A DNA stretch of 64,000 nucleotides from Trichopria drosophilae (Eukaryota > Arthropoda > Insecta > Hymenoptera > Diapriidae). Below, in pieces: positions 44,889 to 57,135 of this stretch. The position numbers and the translations under genes were made by a program. Position 1 is the first letter of the stretch, and the number at the start of each line of letters is the position of its first letter. A model generated the notes under the pieces. It worked only from the letters and a program-made list of their open reading frames with translations, was not told the origin of the DNA and made no database searches. The stretch is taken from the NCBI GenBank assembly GCA_030407085.1, contig CM059586.1, positions 91,137,501 to 91,201,500 of the forward strand. The letters are read 5' to 3'.

Positions 44889-46079
44889 CGACAAGACGAA
44901 CTAATATCGAAATTAATTATGTTTTCTGATACTAGAAGGACTTCCTATACGCTTTCGAAAATAATTTAAGAAAATAGCGCCATCTATTGCGTGAAATCGG
45001 TGGACATGTTCTCCATATACTGTAATGTGTATATATAAAATTTCGACATTATAGAAACACCTTACGCAGAAAAATTACATATGGGCGAAACTATATAACC
45101 ATTTTAAGCACGATGTCCTTACTGTAGGACATCATTTTATAATTTTTCAATAGATTAAAATTGAATGTTAGTGCAAATTTTTTCTTCCGTACTGTGATAA
45201 CATGTTTTTAAATGTAAACAAATTAATATTTATTATGAATTATTGTGTTAAATTATTTATAATGACGAACAATGTATACAAATTACGTGTTTTTTTTACA
45301 AAGAATGTATGCTGAAAATAAACCGTCGTTGGAGTAAGACGAAACTGGGTTAAGAGGGTTAAGAAACTATATGCAATAGTATCCGGTGAAGTATTCCAAA
45401 TGTCACTGCATCAACAATACTATTGCGCAGTAACATACCATACTTTGGACCATGGTATTTCAAAGCATCCATCCCATACCCGTGAAGAAAATAATCGTGG
45501 TACTATAACAGTTCTGTATAGGGTCATTCCATGTCAATAATATCAAAGTGTGGTCCATGCCGCGTAATTCAACGCAAATTAAATATTTGATAGGTGAGTG
45601 TAAAAAATATTATGGTAAAATATTTCTTGAATATTTTCAAAATGGCGGCCGCGTTGTCACAATTACTGAATAACTACTCCGTGCAATGTTTTCATATAAT
45701 TAAGTATTTTTATTGAAAAATATAATAATTCTAAAAAGTTGTCATTCTGTCAAGAAATTGACAGAAAACATTTTTCAACTTAAATCTTGGTATTGAGGTC
45801 GTGATTTCTTTTTGAAACCAGATATGGTATCTTAAAGAAAACGGTTCCACCTTTTATTTCCAACAAAAAAATTGCGTAGACTCTGGTCTTTCTTATGTTA
45901 TGATTTTTGGAAAAAAAGCAACCCACTATGCACGCAAAACTACGACATACAAATAATTTGCCATATTAACCTAATTATGTCGCTGGTTATGAATATGATG
46001 ATAACAATTGGCAGTCACTCAAATTGTTACCGCCATTTTGAAGAAAACACATAACTACTTTGTCACTTAAAATTTTTGT
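44889..46079. other. AT-rich DNA with scattered repeat words
   Basis: TAGGGTCATTCCATGTCAA near 45529 resembles a common insect dispersed-repeat end. One AAAATGGCGGCCGCG word lies at 45640. The hairpin-like GATGTCCTTACTGTAGGACATC lies at about 45111-45132. No gene. Confidence 0.4.
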
Positions 46080-46318
46080 TGACGCAGTATGATAAGGTAT
46101 TTTTTTTTACGCGCAGGCAGACGAAATAAGGTATCGATATTCAGGTAAAGAAAAGAAAAATAGTTAGAATGCTCGGATTTTCTTGAAATTTGAACACAAT
46201 GATTCTGGATATATATTTATATAAAACTCCGAGTATTCAAGATATTTTTCTTTTATTTACTTGAACATCAGTACCTTATTTCATCTACCTGTGCGTACAA
46301 AACTGTAACATACTGCTA
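46080..46318. mobile_element. Hairpin element, about 240 bp
   Basis: The left arm with GCAGTATGATAAGGTA..ACGCGCAGGCAGACGAAATAAGGTA is mirrored by the right arm TACCTTATTTCATCTACCTGTGCGTAC..TAACATACTGC. The loop lies near 46200. No open frame of note. Confidence 0.65.
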
Positions 46319-46949
46319 GTGTCTTATTCTGGTAGACATTTGTCCATTTTTTCTTAGACTGGCCATTTCCCCTATACCTTTAACATCGTAAATAAAAATG
46401 TTGTACAATAATTGAGCAAAAAATGTTTTCATTTCTACCAGGATACTGAATCTGATTTTTTCCCTCTTTTTTGACAAGCAACTTGAGTTCTGATGGAGCT
46501 GCCTCACCAACCTTTTTTGAGACGATACGCTCCACTGAAGTTTTTTTACTAAAAATTCTATAAAAACGAATAGAAAAATTTTTTTTTATGTATTTTCAGA
46601 TTGTATTTAATAAACTAAACAACTTTTATGTCAATACCCTTTATTTTTTTCTCTCAAAAAAATTGCGAAAATAGCCGTTTTTTCGAATCTTGATAGTAAA
46701 CTGACCCCTTAGAAGAATGGAACTGACTTAATCATTTTATTAATCTATTGGTTTGATAAAGTGATCTAGTTATATTATATATATACCGTATACATATAAA
46801 AATGTCTGATTTTATTAGTGCTTCCTACCCTGCCATATTTGATTTGATTTGAATCTGAAACTGAGAATAGTAATCATTTATCTATTTATTAAATTTTCTA
46901 ATGATTAAATTTATAATTTTTCTTTTAGCTAAAAGACAGAAAGAGAGAG

Positions 46950-46983
<34 letters not shown>

Positions 46984-47870
46984 GAGTAGAGAAGGAATCA
47001 AGTGATTGTTTTGTAAATAAATCCACTTGCACAATTTTAACATTGTTTCGTTATCTTACTTTTCCTTAAAACTGAAATCTGTTTGAAAAATTAGCTCGCT
47101 GTATATGAAATTTCGCTCGCTGTAAAGATCTGTTAGTGCATACTCGCACGTAGTCTATAAAATTTGGATCTTTCATATAGACTTCCTAACCAGCCTAACC
47201 AGAAACCAGACCTAACTACTTCCGAAATTAAATGATTCAATTGTGAGCCACCTGGTGGTAAAACGTTCCACCAATCAGAAAAATGGAAAAACATTTGAAA
47301 TTAATTCGTGTGTAGGTACTGTAAAATGTAATCAATTGTACATAAGTAATTTAATGCTCGGGCCATACAAAATTTATATTCTTTACAATTTTTAATTTTC
47401 TTCGATTGTCCATACAATAAATTCCATTGAGGTAAGGTAAGATTTACAATTGGGATTTTATAAATATTGCACGTTAACTGTTTTAACGGAATAAAAGAAT
47501 ACGCCAATCAAATATTTAGTAGAACTAATAAAATATTTAGTAAATTTAACCATATTCAAACGTTTCAATTACACGAACTAAAGGAATATGTCAATCAATG
47601 GCTTAATTGATCTAACGTAATATTTAGTAAATTTAACCAAGTATTTAAATGTTTGAACTTGGCGGACACCAATATTTGGTTGAATTGGTCATTTTTTGTT
47701 TGTATACCAACATTATTAATTTAACTATTTTCCCCAATTCCATGTGCTACTTTTATAAAATGGTTCCATTAACTATTTTTTTTATCTCTTTATTGTGCAT
47801 ATGATATTAAACACATGACTCGAATGGAAAAAAATGCAATTGATACAATTAACCTGAGGTCCATACACAG
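46319..47870. other. AT-rich DNA with a microsatellite
   Basis: An (AG)n(GT)n(GA)n microsatellite occupies 46941-46983. The word AATATTTAGTAAATTTAACCA occurs twice (47529 and 47621 regions). No gene. Confidence 0.5.
46941..46983 (+). repeat. Compound AG/GT/GA microsatellite
   Basis: (AG)4 followed by (GT)4 and about 13 GA units. Confidence 0.95.
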
Positions 47871-47873
47871 AAA

Positions 47874-48098
47874 AAAAATTCAGTCGAGATAACTAAACGG
47901 ATAGTTGTCCAGTGGGAATGAAATATTTAGTCACTTTTCAGCTGCATGTAGGTAAACTAACAAAATCAATGTCAGATTAACTACATTTTAGTCAGTTTAA
48001 CTAAATGCAGCGTAAACATGACTAAATATTTAGTTTCCACTGGGCAACTACACGTTTAGTTGTACTGAATAAACTAAATTTTTGTTCAACCAACCATA
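47874..48098. mobile_element. Palindromic MITE, about 225 bp
   Basis: CAACTAAACG/TAGTTG and CCAGTGG(G)AA words mirror across the unit: the left CGGATAGTTGTCCAGTGGGAA against the inverted right CGTGTAGTTGCCCAGTGGAAA, then GAAATATTTAGTCA on both. The ends are of the AAAAATT(C/T)AGT type. Confidence 0.65.
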
Positions 48099-49364
48099 AA
48101 AGTAATTTGTTTTCCTACCAATTTACCATTTGCAATTCAAAACACTTAGTACAAGACTGTTTTATTTGTTATCCCAAGTTATTTGTGTGTGTGTATCAAG
48201 TGGGTAAAGTCACGTATCGGGATCTACGTATGTACAAGCCGGAACATAAATTCAGTAATTTAATCATACGAAATTCGTGACTTGGGTATTCTAAAGGCTG
48301 TGCATGTATTTCGTATTCTGTCCTGTATATGCTTCAGGTTTTGGCATGTGAATTTTCCATACTCGGCCAACAGAGGATATAACGTATCAGGTCGCACAAA
48401 ATGTGCAAAACATGCTTAACGCCACTCTTGAGAAGCGAAAAATAGGTAGTTTTTGAGAGTTATTCGTATAAACACTACTCCATGTACAAAAAACACTTAT
48501 GGCCACATAGTGGTCTTATTTGGTCTATATTTGGTTTTAAATTCATTTTGAACATTACATCGTTTGTTATTTTTTCATTGACAATTTGACTCTGTTAAAA
48601 GAATTTGTTTGTTTCAAAAACGATTTCTTAATAGTTGACAAAGGAAATTGTTGTATTTGGCGAAATAAATATGTGTTAACTATTAATAACCATTTATTAA
48701 GACTCTGTAAAGAAGGCTTCTTTATTTGAAATTCTGGTTTATTAAAATTAAACGAAGCATTGATTTTACTACACAAAATATTTCTTAACAGCCAGTAGAC
48801 GTTTATTAACTATTAAGAAATTATTAATTAATTGCAAATAAGGTCTTCCTTCGTGTGAAAGAAATCGAGCCCTTATAACGAGCAAATTGTGGTGGAAATT
48901 AATGCATTTAATTTTCGTCCATATTCTCTTTCAATATCCGAAATTTACAAATATATGAGAAAAATCAGTTCCTCAAAAACAAAAAAATAGTCATGGCTAA
49001 TTTTGGGAGATTCGATGTTCCGAAAGACACTAAATTTGTACATTCATTTCTGCTACAGATTGCTCGTTGTAAGACCAATACCACAGTTATATTATATTAT
49101 TTTCATGCGATATTTGGAATAAATGAACCAATTACTGTAGTCAATTCAACCTATTACAGCGGACATAACCTCATAGGGTACTCTTCACACTCAAGCACAC
49201 ATGGCGTTGCGATTAGTTGGATCATGATGTTCATATTACACCATGGGTTAGATGGTCTTCTTAGTAATCGATGGAAAGTTTTTTTCGAAAAATTATTTTT
49301 GTCGTCAGACGAGCGAGAAAGATTTTTTCCATTAAAAATGGAAAGAACCTCTCTCTGGAGTTTC
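48099..49364. other. AT-rich DNA with a 141-codon frame
   Basis: A plus-strand frame 48993-49418 is long for this AT content but shows no domain pattern. It runs into the dispersed hairpin module at its end and has an open frame antisense to it. Treated as non-coding. Confidence 0.4.
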
Positions 49365-49436
49365 ATCCCGGTCTGTATCAGCTGGAATCATCAGCAAGGC
49401 TTTGCGATACAGACCTGACCTGTACGCCGTTGTTAT
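49365..49436 (+). repeat. Conserved hairpin module, copy 2
   Basis: Perfect 10-bp stem GGTCTGTATC (49370-49379) / GATACAGACC (49406-49415) with a 26-base loop carrying TGGAATCATCAGCAAGGCT, then CTGTACGCCGTTGTT. Same arrangement as 29978-30048. On the minus strand the loop and flank read CTGATGATTCCAG ... GGGATGAAAC, faintly like a hammerhead core but without convincing helices. Confidence 0.55.
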
Positions 49437-50190
49437 ATTTATTAGATCTTAAGTCATTTAAACGAATGATTAATTTGGTCTGCAGGGGTTAACAGGGGGC
49501 AAAAGAACCGAAAGATTTTAAACAAAAATAAGTTGCAAAAATTCCATCATATTTTGTTCACTATAAGCCTTGAAATATCTGATTACTTTATAGTAACAAA
49601 GTGAGCATAAACTGTTTATAGAAATAGTATTTTTTATTAATTTTTCTAGCAGGTACTGAAATAAATATACATATTAACAGTAAAGAAATACTTTTATCAG
49701 TGTATTTATTATTTGATTTCATATCCCTTTGTGCGCTGCATCGAAACCCTAATATGTATGTGTTAAGTGAAAACAGTCGTCACTTATCAGACATTTAATG
49801 GTAATGGATCGAACGGCAAGCGGGTGTTCAAGTTGCTTCCCTTTTAAAAACTATAAATGAATGATTTTGTTTCAATCAATGAGGACAAAAACAATGAATA
49901 TGTATACTCATGACTGGTTTCTATAAAAGATATATGTTATGCAACGTATGCAACTACCCTAACAGCACATGAACCTTAGAACAAGGTTACAATAACCTCA
50001 AATTGCGAGGTTGTAACATTAGCTGGAGGTTAACAAATCTTTAAATAACCTTACGTGCACCTTACATAACATGAAAACAATCGCACAAATTCCTCGCAGG
50101 GACATTGTATGATAAGGTTAATTTAAGGTTTTTTTTTTACATTAATGCAATGTTTATCAAAACCTACCAAACATTCATTTAACCTCCCGA
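49437..50190. other. AT-rich DNA
   Basis: CCCTAACAGCACATGAACC near 49957 resembles the CCCAAACAGCACA end of the 7548 MITE, but no partner end is seen. A local hairpin of AACCTCAAATTGCGAGGTT lies near 50008-50030. No gene. Confidence 0.4.
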
Positions 50191-50191
50191 A

Positions 50192-50284
50192 TAGAGGACC
50201 CTGATCAAGTCCTGTTCAGGCTACCTGAATATATTTCAGACTATTCTCAGACTATACTATCAGGGCCTGATGAGGTACCTCTAA
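50192..50284. mobile_element. Diverged hairpin MITE related to 5362-5448
   Basis: Starts CCCGAATAGAGGACCCTGATC and ends (inverted) TAGAGGTACCTCATCAGGCC. CCTGATCAGG-type words and CAGACTATTCTCAGACTATA lie inside. Confidence 0.5.
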
Positions 50285-50454
50285 ATTTTATTTAAACAAT
50301 ATCTAAATAAATTTAATATACAAATGTATGAGTCACTTTCAGATTTTATTACATTTCATAAAGTGTAATTCGAATGATTATATTAATTTTTATTTCTGAA
50401 TTTAATTTTTAAACATTTAAAAATTTTATATTATTTTTATATCATACTTTTATA

Positions 50455-50586
50455 TATACATATGTAACCCTATATTTGCATTTTTCAACGCTCGCAAATA
50501 AATAAGAACAAATCTTACTCCGACCGGGAATCGAACGCGGGTCTCTCGCTTACTACGCTGGCGTCTTAACCACTACGCTACGCACA
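50455..50586 (-). mobile_element. tRNA-like SINE head
   Basis: The minus strand reads GTGCGTAGCGTAGTGGTTAAG (A-box like TAGCGTAGTGG) and GCGTTCGATTCCCGG (B box) about 40 bases on. The T-arm has four of five pairs but the anticodon arm and acceptor stem do not pair, so it is a SINE head rather than a tRNA gene. It differs from the other two SINE heads. Confidence 0.65.
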
Positions 50587-50619
50587 CAATTGTAGCATTT
50601 TACAAAATTGGTATTATTT

Positions 50620-51060
50620 TGGTTGAAAAATTTTCAAAATCTAACTTCAAATTCATAATTAGCGGTCTCGAAAACCCCAGAGTAACAAATATCAAGTGAA
50701 ATGGTTGGAATTTAGAATATTTGTCCTCCATTTTGAATTATCAAAATCTGCCTACAGATTCGTAATCAGCTACCCCGAAAACCCCCGAGTAACAAATTTC
50801 AAGCGAAATTGTTGGAATTTGAAAAATTTGTCTGCCATATTGAATTCGCCATTTTGAATTTTCAAAATCTGACTTCAGATTCGCAATCAACAACCCCGAA
50901 AACCCCCGAGTAATAATTTTAAAGCGAAATTGTTGGAACTTGAAAAATTTGTCTGCCATATTGAATCCGCCATTTTGAATTTTCAAAAGCTGACTTCAGA
51001 TTCGTACTCAGCTTCCCAAAAGACCCCAATACACCAAGATAAAGTAAAACCTAACAAACT
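50620..51060 (-). repeat. About 120-bp tandem array (TTCAAAATGGCGG units, minus orientation)
   Basis: CCATTTTGAAT-type words at about 50729, 50849 and 50970 (120 and 121 bp apart). Each unit carries CAGATTCGTAATCAGC and CCCCGAAAACCCCCGAGTAA. This is the reverse orientation of the array at 51860-52200, and the two arrays flank GC island 7. Confidence 0.85.
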
Positions 51061-51109
51061 TTTTTTTTTGCATTTTGGGCATTTTTTGTGAAATTCACGT
51101 GGCAGTCAG

Positions 51110-51768
51110 GGGTTAAACTCGGAACCGTTTCCGATAGTTGAATCAATACATAACTGCTCGAAGCTCATCCGAATGGATTCTTTAACTAAACAGCCGAGAG
51201 ACGACTACAAGACATGCAGTTTCCTCGACGTTACGCATCCTTTCTTGGGGTCCGCGCGTCAGTCGGTAATCATGGATCGACTTTCGTCTCGTAGGATCTT
51301 CAGATCGATCGGCGATTACACGCGAGAATACACGGCGTATGTACCGCGAGGGGAATAATGCGCGATTCAAGCGCGTTTATTAAAGGGTACCGTGGTGCCG
51401 CGAGTGGTACCGATAAGTTGGCCCCTCGCCGCGCGCGCGCCCTCATGTACCGAGCGTGTAGTTAAGTTAGCGGACGCGAGTCCTGCCTCGTAACCGCGCC
51501 TGGAGACAGCCGGACAACGGGACAGTAAATGCGCACAAGACGTCCGCGCTCGGCGTCGTTACTTTCAATCACGATTCTACCGACGGCGAGCTAGTCAACG
51601 TCACTCCGCTCTCGCGGTCATGTCACTCCGATCGAGGGAATGCATTATACCCCCGTTGTCGAGCTCGGTAGTCCCGCTCGCGACAAGTCCGCCCTCGCGC
51701 GAGCTGGGAACTCGCTGGAGCATAATGCCGCACGCGTGCCAGCGCTCCCTGAGATTTTTTAATCGCGC
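51110..51768. promoter_or_regulatory. GC/CpG-rich island 7
   Basis: Very CpG-rich (CGCGCGCGC at 51431). Contains GCGCGTTTATTAAAGG (51371), a Caudal-like TTTATT word. Frames of 61-91 codons occur on both strands without domain pattern. It ends exactly where a TTAACCC element begins (51770). Confidence 0.35.
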
Positions 51769-51769
51769 T

Positions 51770-53480
51770 TTAACCCTTTTCGTCCAGAATATCCAAAATT
51801 TGGACACAACTTTCAACGCTGTAACTTTTGTCCCATGTCAATTTAATGTCAAATTTTCAAAATACAAAATGGCGGCTTCAAAATGGTGGACATAAATGGC
51901 AAATGTTGTCCGATTTGGACGAAACTCAGTATCTGGGGGTTTATCGGGTCGCGGATTACAAATATGATGTGAGATTTTCCAAATACAAAATGGCGGCTTC
52001 GACATGGCAGACATAAATGGAAAGTTTAGTTCTATTTGGACGATACTCGGTATCTGGGGGTTTATCTGATCGCTGGTTACGAATATAGCGTGATATTTTC
52101 CAAATACAAAATGGAGGCTTCAACATAAACATAATTGGCAATTTTTGTCCGATTTGGACGAAACTCGATATCTGGACGTTTATCGGGTTGCCGGTAACGA
52201 ATATGAACTTAACAGTATTCTCAATTGTTTTTCGATTACCACTGGTTTTCTACTGGCTAACTGGATTAAGTAATACGAGGAAATAAAATCTTTGTAACAA
52301 CTTATATAATGTATTTATTAATGTAATATGAAATGTGATAGAAATGTAATAGAATGAAACAATATAATATGATATAAAATATAACACAGATATTAAATAT
52401 AGAGCATTGAAACAGTATAATGTAATATATTTTGTTTATCGTTATTTGTCCATGTGATATTTCGTCGTGCGATCAATTGTCCTATTCTATTTTGTCGTGT
52501 GATTAGTTGTCGTGTGAAATAAAGACGTGGATCCGTATTATAATATGCAATAATGTAAATTTTCTACTGTTATCACTTATTTTTGCACAATAATAAATCG
52601 TTCTATCAATGCCTCAACTGATGCTGACGTATTTTTATTTTTTTTTAATCTGTCTTGTACTTGAACTATCTCACATCATATTTGTAATCCGCGACCCGAT
52701 AAACCGCCAGATACTGAGTTTCGTCCAAATCGGACTACATTTGTTGCCATTTATGTCCACCATTTTGAAGCCGCCATTTTGTATTTGGAAAATTTGACTT
52801 CAAATTGATAATCAGTAACCCGATAAACCACCAGATACCGAATTTCGTGCACATTCATAAGTTTTACTAGTTTTAAAAGTAACGGAAAAAGATACAAATA
52901 GCATTAGTCGCGACTTTCACGATTTTTCAAAGTCAACACGTAAAAAACGACATTTTTCGAATTTAGTCCATTTTCTCCTATCAATTATCCTCAAATATCA
53001 TTTTGTTTCATTCAATTTGGTGATTGCATTCTCGAGATGTTTGATTTTTTCCGGATTTTGAAAAATCTGCCACTGTGTGCCGTTAGAAAAAGTTAAAATA
53101 AGTCAAAATCGATAGATTTGGACCTAATTTTTCAAATGCAGCGGTCAGAATCAGCCAGAGATTTCCAAGAAAGAAGATATGACCATTTAAAAAAAAAAGA
53201 AATTTTTACATTGAGAAGGGCAATGCTGACCATTGCAAAATTATTTCAACCGTTACACGGTCAAATAATCGATATTTGTAGTATTGCAGACGTCATCTTG
53301 AAACCGCCATTTTGTCTTTTGAAAAAAATGGGAGAAGAAGATATCGCCGGTTGACTCTGACCACGGCATTTTAAAGAGAAGGTTCAAATCTATCGACTTT
53401 GACTTATTTTAATTTGTTCTATTGGCGTTTGGAACAAAAGTTACAGCGTTGAAAGTCGTGCCAAATTCCAGACTTTCGTA
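51770..53480. mobile_element. TTAACCC element with inverted ATGGCGGC arrays
   Basis: Starts TTAA-CCCTTTTCGTCCAG (51770). Its subterminal block AACTTTCAACGCTGTAACTTTTG (51807-51830) is mirrored near 53435-53460. Units of 121 bp with ACAAAATGGCGGCTTC lie at about 51865, 51986 and 52107 in plus orientation, and a minus-oriented unit lies at 52680-52850. 53085-53425 is another inverted pair around AAATCGATAGATTTGGAC. The right TTAA terminus was not found. Confidence 0.65.
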
Positions 53481-54186
53481 TGAAAGTAGTAGACTTTCGT
53501 AGAAAAGGTAGGTAGTAGTATGGCATCTTGCGCGTTTTTGGTAGCCATTTTGGGAATTTTTTTTGAGTAAAATAAAATTAAATTGATTCGGGTTTTTTTA
53601 TATGTTATTGTTGGTGTTTAAGAGAATATAAAAACATTTTTTATTTGTCAAACAAAAATGTTTTAAAATTATTTATGTAATAACGAAATAGGATTCTACA
53701 AAAAGAGGGGTGCGGCCGGCCCAAGTGATTTTGGCACTTTGAGACGTCTGAAAGTAAAAAATAAAAAAGCAAGCTTGTACAAACTGACTTTTGAAACAAA
53801 TAGATGCCATTTTTTAATAAGAAATCAGGCTGTAAAATAAACAATTATAAATCAAAATAAAAGATTTCAGTTCTTGCGATAGCCACAAATGCGTAGAATA
53901 ACATATCCAAAATTCAGCGAAATCGTTTGAATAGAAAAATTGTTATCACCTACCTGGGCCGATCAGAAAAATATGGTTTTGAAAAAAACACGTTTAAAGT
54001 TTCGACAATAGATTTTCTCCTTCTACGTGATGCTCTTGTATATGTGCTGTAACTTTTTCAATTTTTCGAATTTCGTTGTAATTTTTACACTTTATTATAT
54101 TTTAGAAATATTCTTAAGACACAATACTTTCGAAATATGTAACAGAACAAACATAAATTTTTTTGACCCAAGACACCAGACTAGCA
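53481..54186. other. AT-rich spacer
   Basis: No gene. AGTAGACTTTCGTA words repeat at 53495-53520. Nothing else recognised. Confidence 0.4.
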
Positions 54187-55094
54187 ACCTTAAGTCCTAA
54201 ATGTTTTTTTTTTCATTGCAGCATTCAATATTTGTATTAGGGGCAAAAAAAGACCTAAAAAATGTTTCAGGAATCACAGCTGACGTAAAATTCATAAAAA
54301 ATTTATTGAATTTTTCAAAAAATGGAACCGTGAAAAACTATACGCGATTTTAAAAAAAAAACATGGATTTTTCCAATGTAATTATTTTTTTCTCGTTTTT
54401 CACACTGAAATCGTTTCGGCATGCTTGCTGGAAGTACAAAAATCATGTCGCCGAGACTTAAACTTTAAAATGTGTATGTAGGTATTTTAAATATAAAATG
54501 GCGGCTCAAACGCGATATACCGTCGAAAAGTTCTAGAATTTTGTACTTGAAAATTAGACACTTTCGGAAAAAACATTACTGAATACAAAAATTCTTAGAA
54601 TTGACCAATTGTTTTTCTGAAAATTTTGAAAAATCTAAGAAAGGATTCAAAACATTCTGTTGAAATTTCAATTTTAGTCAATAACATTTTTTTCCGAATG
54701 TCTATCAAGTAAAAAGTTCTTTAACTTTTCGAAGATTTTTTAATGTTTGAGCCTCTTTTTTGAATACTTTCGCCTTTATTTTCAAAATACCTATATACAG
54801 ATTTTAAAGTAGAAGTCTCGAAGATACTATTTCTTAACTTCAACCAAGAATTCCGAAACGATTTTAGGGTGAAAAAGAAGATAAAAATAAAATACATTTG
54901 AAAAATCCATGTTTTTTTGGAAAAATTCATGTAGGGTTTTTCTAGGTTATATATTTTGAAAAATATAATACTAGATTCTGAAAGTTCAGTTAATTGTACG
55001 TCAGAAGTGCCTTCTAGGATATTTTTAATATCCTTTTTGACCCAAAATATAACCTTTGAAATTTGAAGTGAAAAAATGTCCATTCATGGTTTAA
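54187..55094. mobile_element. TTAA-bounded fold-back element, relative of 43782-44888
   Basis: TTAA at about 54190 and at 55091-55094 with weakly inverted ends. The strong inverted arms include GAAATCGTTTCGG / CCGAAACGATTT (54409 and 54853) and the block of tATAAAATGGCGGCTCAAACGCG against GTTTGAGCC near 54750. Block order matches 43782-44888, but it is more decayed. Confidence 0.6.
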
Positions 55095-55460
55095 CCCGTT
55101 GATGCACACATTTTTCTGTACATTTAAAACAGTTGGAATTTATTACTCGGTTTCGGGGTCGCTGATTACGAATATGACCTCAGATTTTCAACATTTAAAC
55201 TGGATCTTAGATGGCGGACGAAATTAGAAAAAAGTTGCTGGATCGAGATGAAACTGGGTACACGGGAGTTGTCGGGATTATGAATATGGCCTCAAATGTT
55301 CAATATTCAAAATAGCGGATCCAAGATGGCGGACCAAACAAGGAAAATGTTGCTTCATCAAGATGATATTGGGAACTCTAAAGAGGGGGAGGGTCGCTGA
55401 TTACGTATTTGATGTCGGATTTCCAATATTCAAAATCTCGGAACAAAGATTAGAATTTTA
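55095..55460 (+). repeat. About 120-bp tandem units, ATGGCGGA type, beginning TTAACCCGTTGATGC
   Basis: GGTCGCTGATTACGAATATGA (55160) and AAGATGGCGGAC (55323) units recur about 120 bp apart. It starts at the TTAA shared with the element on its left. Confidence 0.65.
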
Positions 55461-56196
55461 GGTCCTGTGTATAAATTGTGTAGAAATTAAGAAAAATTAT
55501 CAAGAATTTGATGACCTTTAGGGTGTTAAAATTTTGGGCGAGTTCATTTATGTTCCAAAAACTATAAACAATTTAATCATGATTGGTTTAATTTTTTGCA
55601 ATTTAAAAAGTATTTTCATATATTTTTCAAGGTTTTTGAATATGTGTACTGAAATTTTGACGGAATTTGTACCGAAAATTGCTCGTAGAATTTTCAAAAC
55701 ATGACTTGCGAAAATATCATAACTGGTGAGGAATAACCGGTATAAATTAAAATTTAAATTATGCGTATACCAAAAATTAAAATGACATTATTTTATAGCA
55801 TGTTCAGTGCAGCATATTTTTAGTATAAATAATTAAATTATTATTATTAGAGTATTCCAAAGCTCTGTATGTACAGAGAAATAAGTAGTTCAGGGTATTC
55901 CTTAAGTAGTAAGAGGAGGAAGAGACATTGTATTCGTTCCATCTACTTCGTCGTAATGCCAAAGAGTGCATTTGATGACAACAACCACTTAAAAAATAGA
56001 TTTCGCTACTATTTTTTGTACGTTTCGAGTTACTGAATTCGAATTTCATTAAAAAAAATGTTCTGAGTTGACAGAAATATTTACATCTATTTTTTCCGTT
56101 GTTTTGCATCTATCAGAAGAAATATTGACAAGATAAAAATATTGACAGCGGACATGATATTCTCTATCCAAGTGGTCATAGAATCATTGTTTTTAT
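55461..56196. other. AT-rich spacer
   Basis: A 101-codon minus frame (55804-56109) has no motif. No repeat ends found. Confidence 0.4.
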
Positions 56197-57135
56197 CCCA
56201 TTAACGCCCAAAGGGCATTTTTATTGCTTCAATTTTTCAAAACATTTCGTATCAAAAGTTGAAAAGAATTAAAAGATACATATCCTGCTATTTTCAAGGT
56301 CGCTCTTCAAGAGAACAATGTTGAAATTGAATTTCAGTCATCAGAAATTCCAACATGGCAACAAATTTGGACTGTCAGGAAATATTTATTTTCCTCAATT
56401 ACTTTCGAACTATCAGAATATTGGGATAAAGTTGGTCATAATATCTGAAATTTAAAAAAATAATATAGTTTTATTCTCCACATTATTGCAACGACCTGAA
56501 AATGGCGTTCTCAACTAAAATTTCTTTGACAATTTTTGGACGATTTCACTGAAAAACTATGATCTTCTTTAAAAAATTGCAATAAAGAAAATTGTTTGGA
56601 AATAACTCAGAAATATAATGGAATTTATTCAGATTTTTTTCGAGGTTTCTTTATTATTTGCGGAAAATTTTCAAAAAATTTTAGGGAATTCTATAATAAA
56701 TTCTAATTGTATTTGGTTCTTTGCCATTTTTCGAACAGTTAATAACTTTCTAGGCAATGAACTGAAAAAATTCTATATTTTTTGTTCGGGATTTTGTTCG
56801 ACAGTTTTTGATTCTCGAGGAAAAAAATGTAAAACTATAGTATTTGGAATTCACTTACTAAAAAACGATCAACTTTTGAAAAATATTGCAAAGAACAAAA
56901 AACGTTTCCTGAAAGGAAATAATTTGAAATTTGGAATAAAATGTAGATAAAAAATTTCTCAAAACATCATTAAAAAAATCCAACTACGAAGCCGATTTTC
57001 TAATTTTTTTCTAATTTGTCGTCCTATGTGGCCCCGATGGTGGAAAATCTCTGGAAAATAGCAGGATCCGTGCTTTTCAATTTTTTTTTAACTTCGATGT
57101 TGATACGAAATACTTATTTGAAACTGAAGCACAGA
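56197..57135. mobile_element. CCCATTAACGCCCAA fold-back element, about 940 bp, decayed
   Basis: The left end CCCATTAACGCCCAAAGGGC (56197) nearly repeats the end of 43782-44888 but is preceded by TTAT rather than TTAA. CGTATCAAAAGTTGAAAAG..ATCCTGCTATTTTC (56245-56300) is mirrored at about 57052-57115. The interior is AT-rich with a 110-codon frame of no known type. Confidence 0.55.

Noticed and set aside
48993..49418. 141-codon plus-strand frame
   Set aside because: It runs into the dispersed hairpin module, has an antisense open frame, and shows no motif.
50520..50586. tRNA gene on the minus strand
   Set aside because: B box and T-arm are good, but the acceptor and anticodon stems fail.
50620..51060. 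CRISPR-like array
   Set aside because: Units are about 120 bp with similarity along the whole unit; there are no short identical repeats with unique spacers, and the DNA is eukaryotic.
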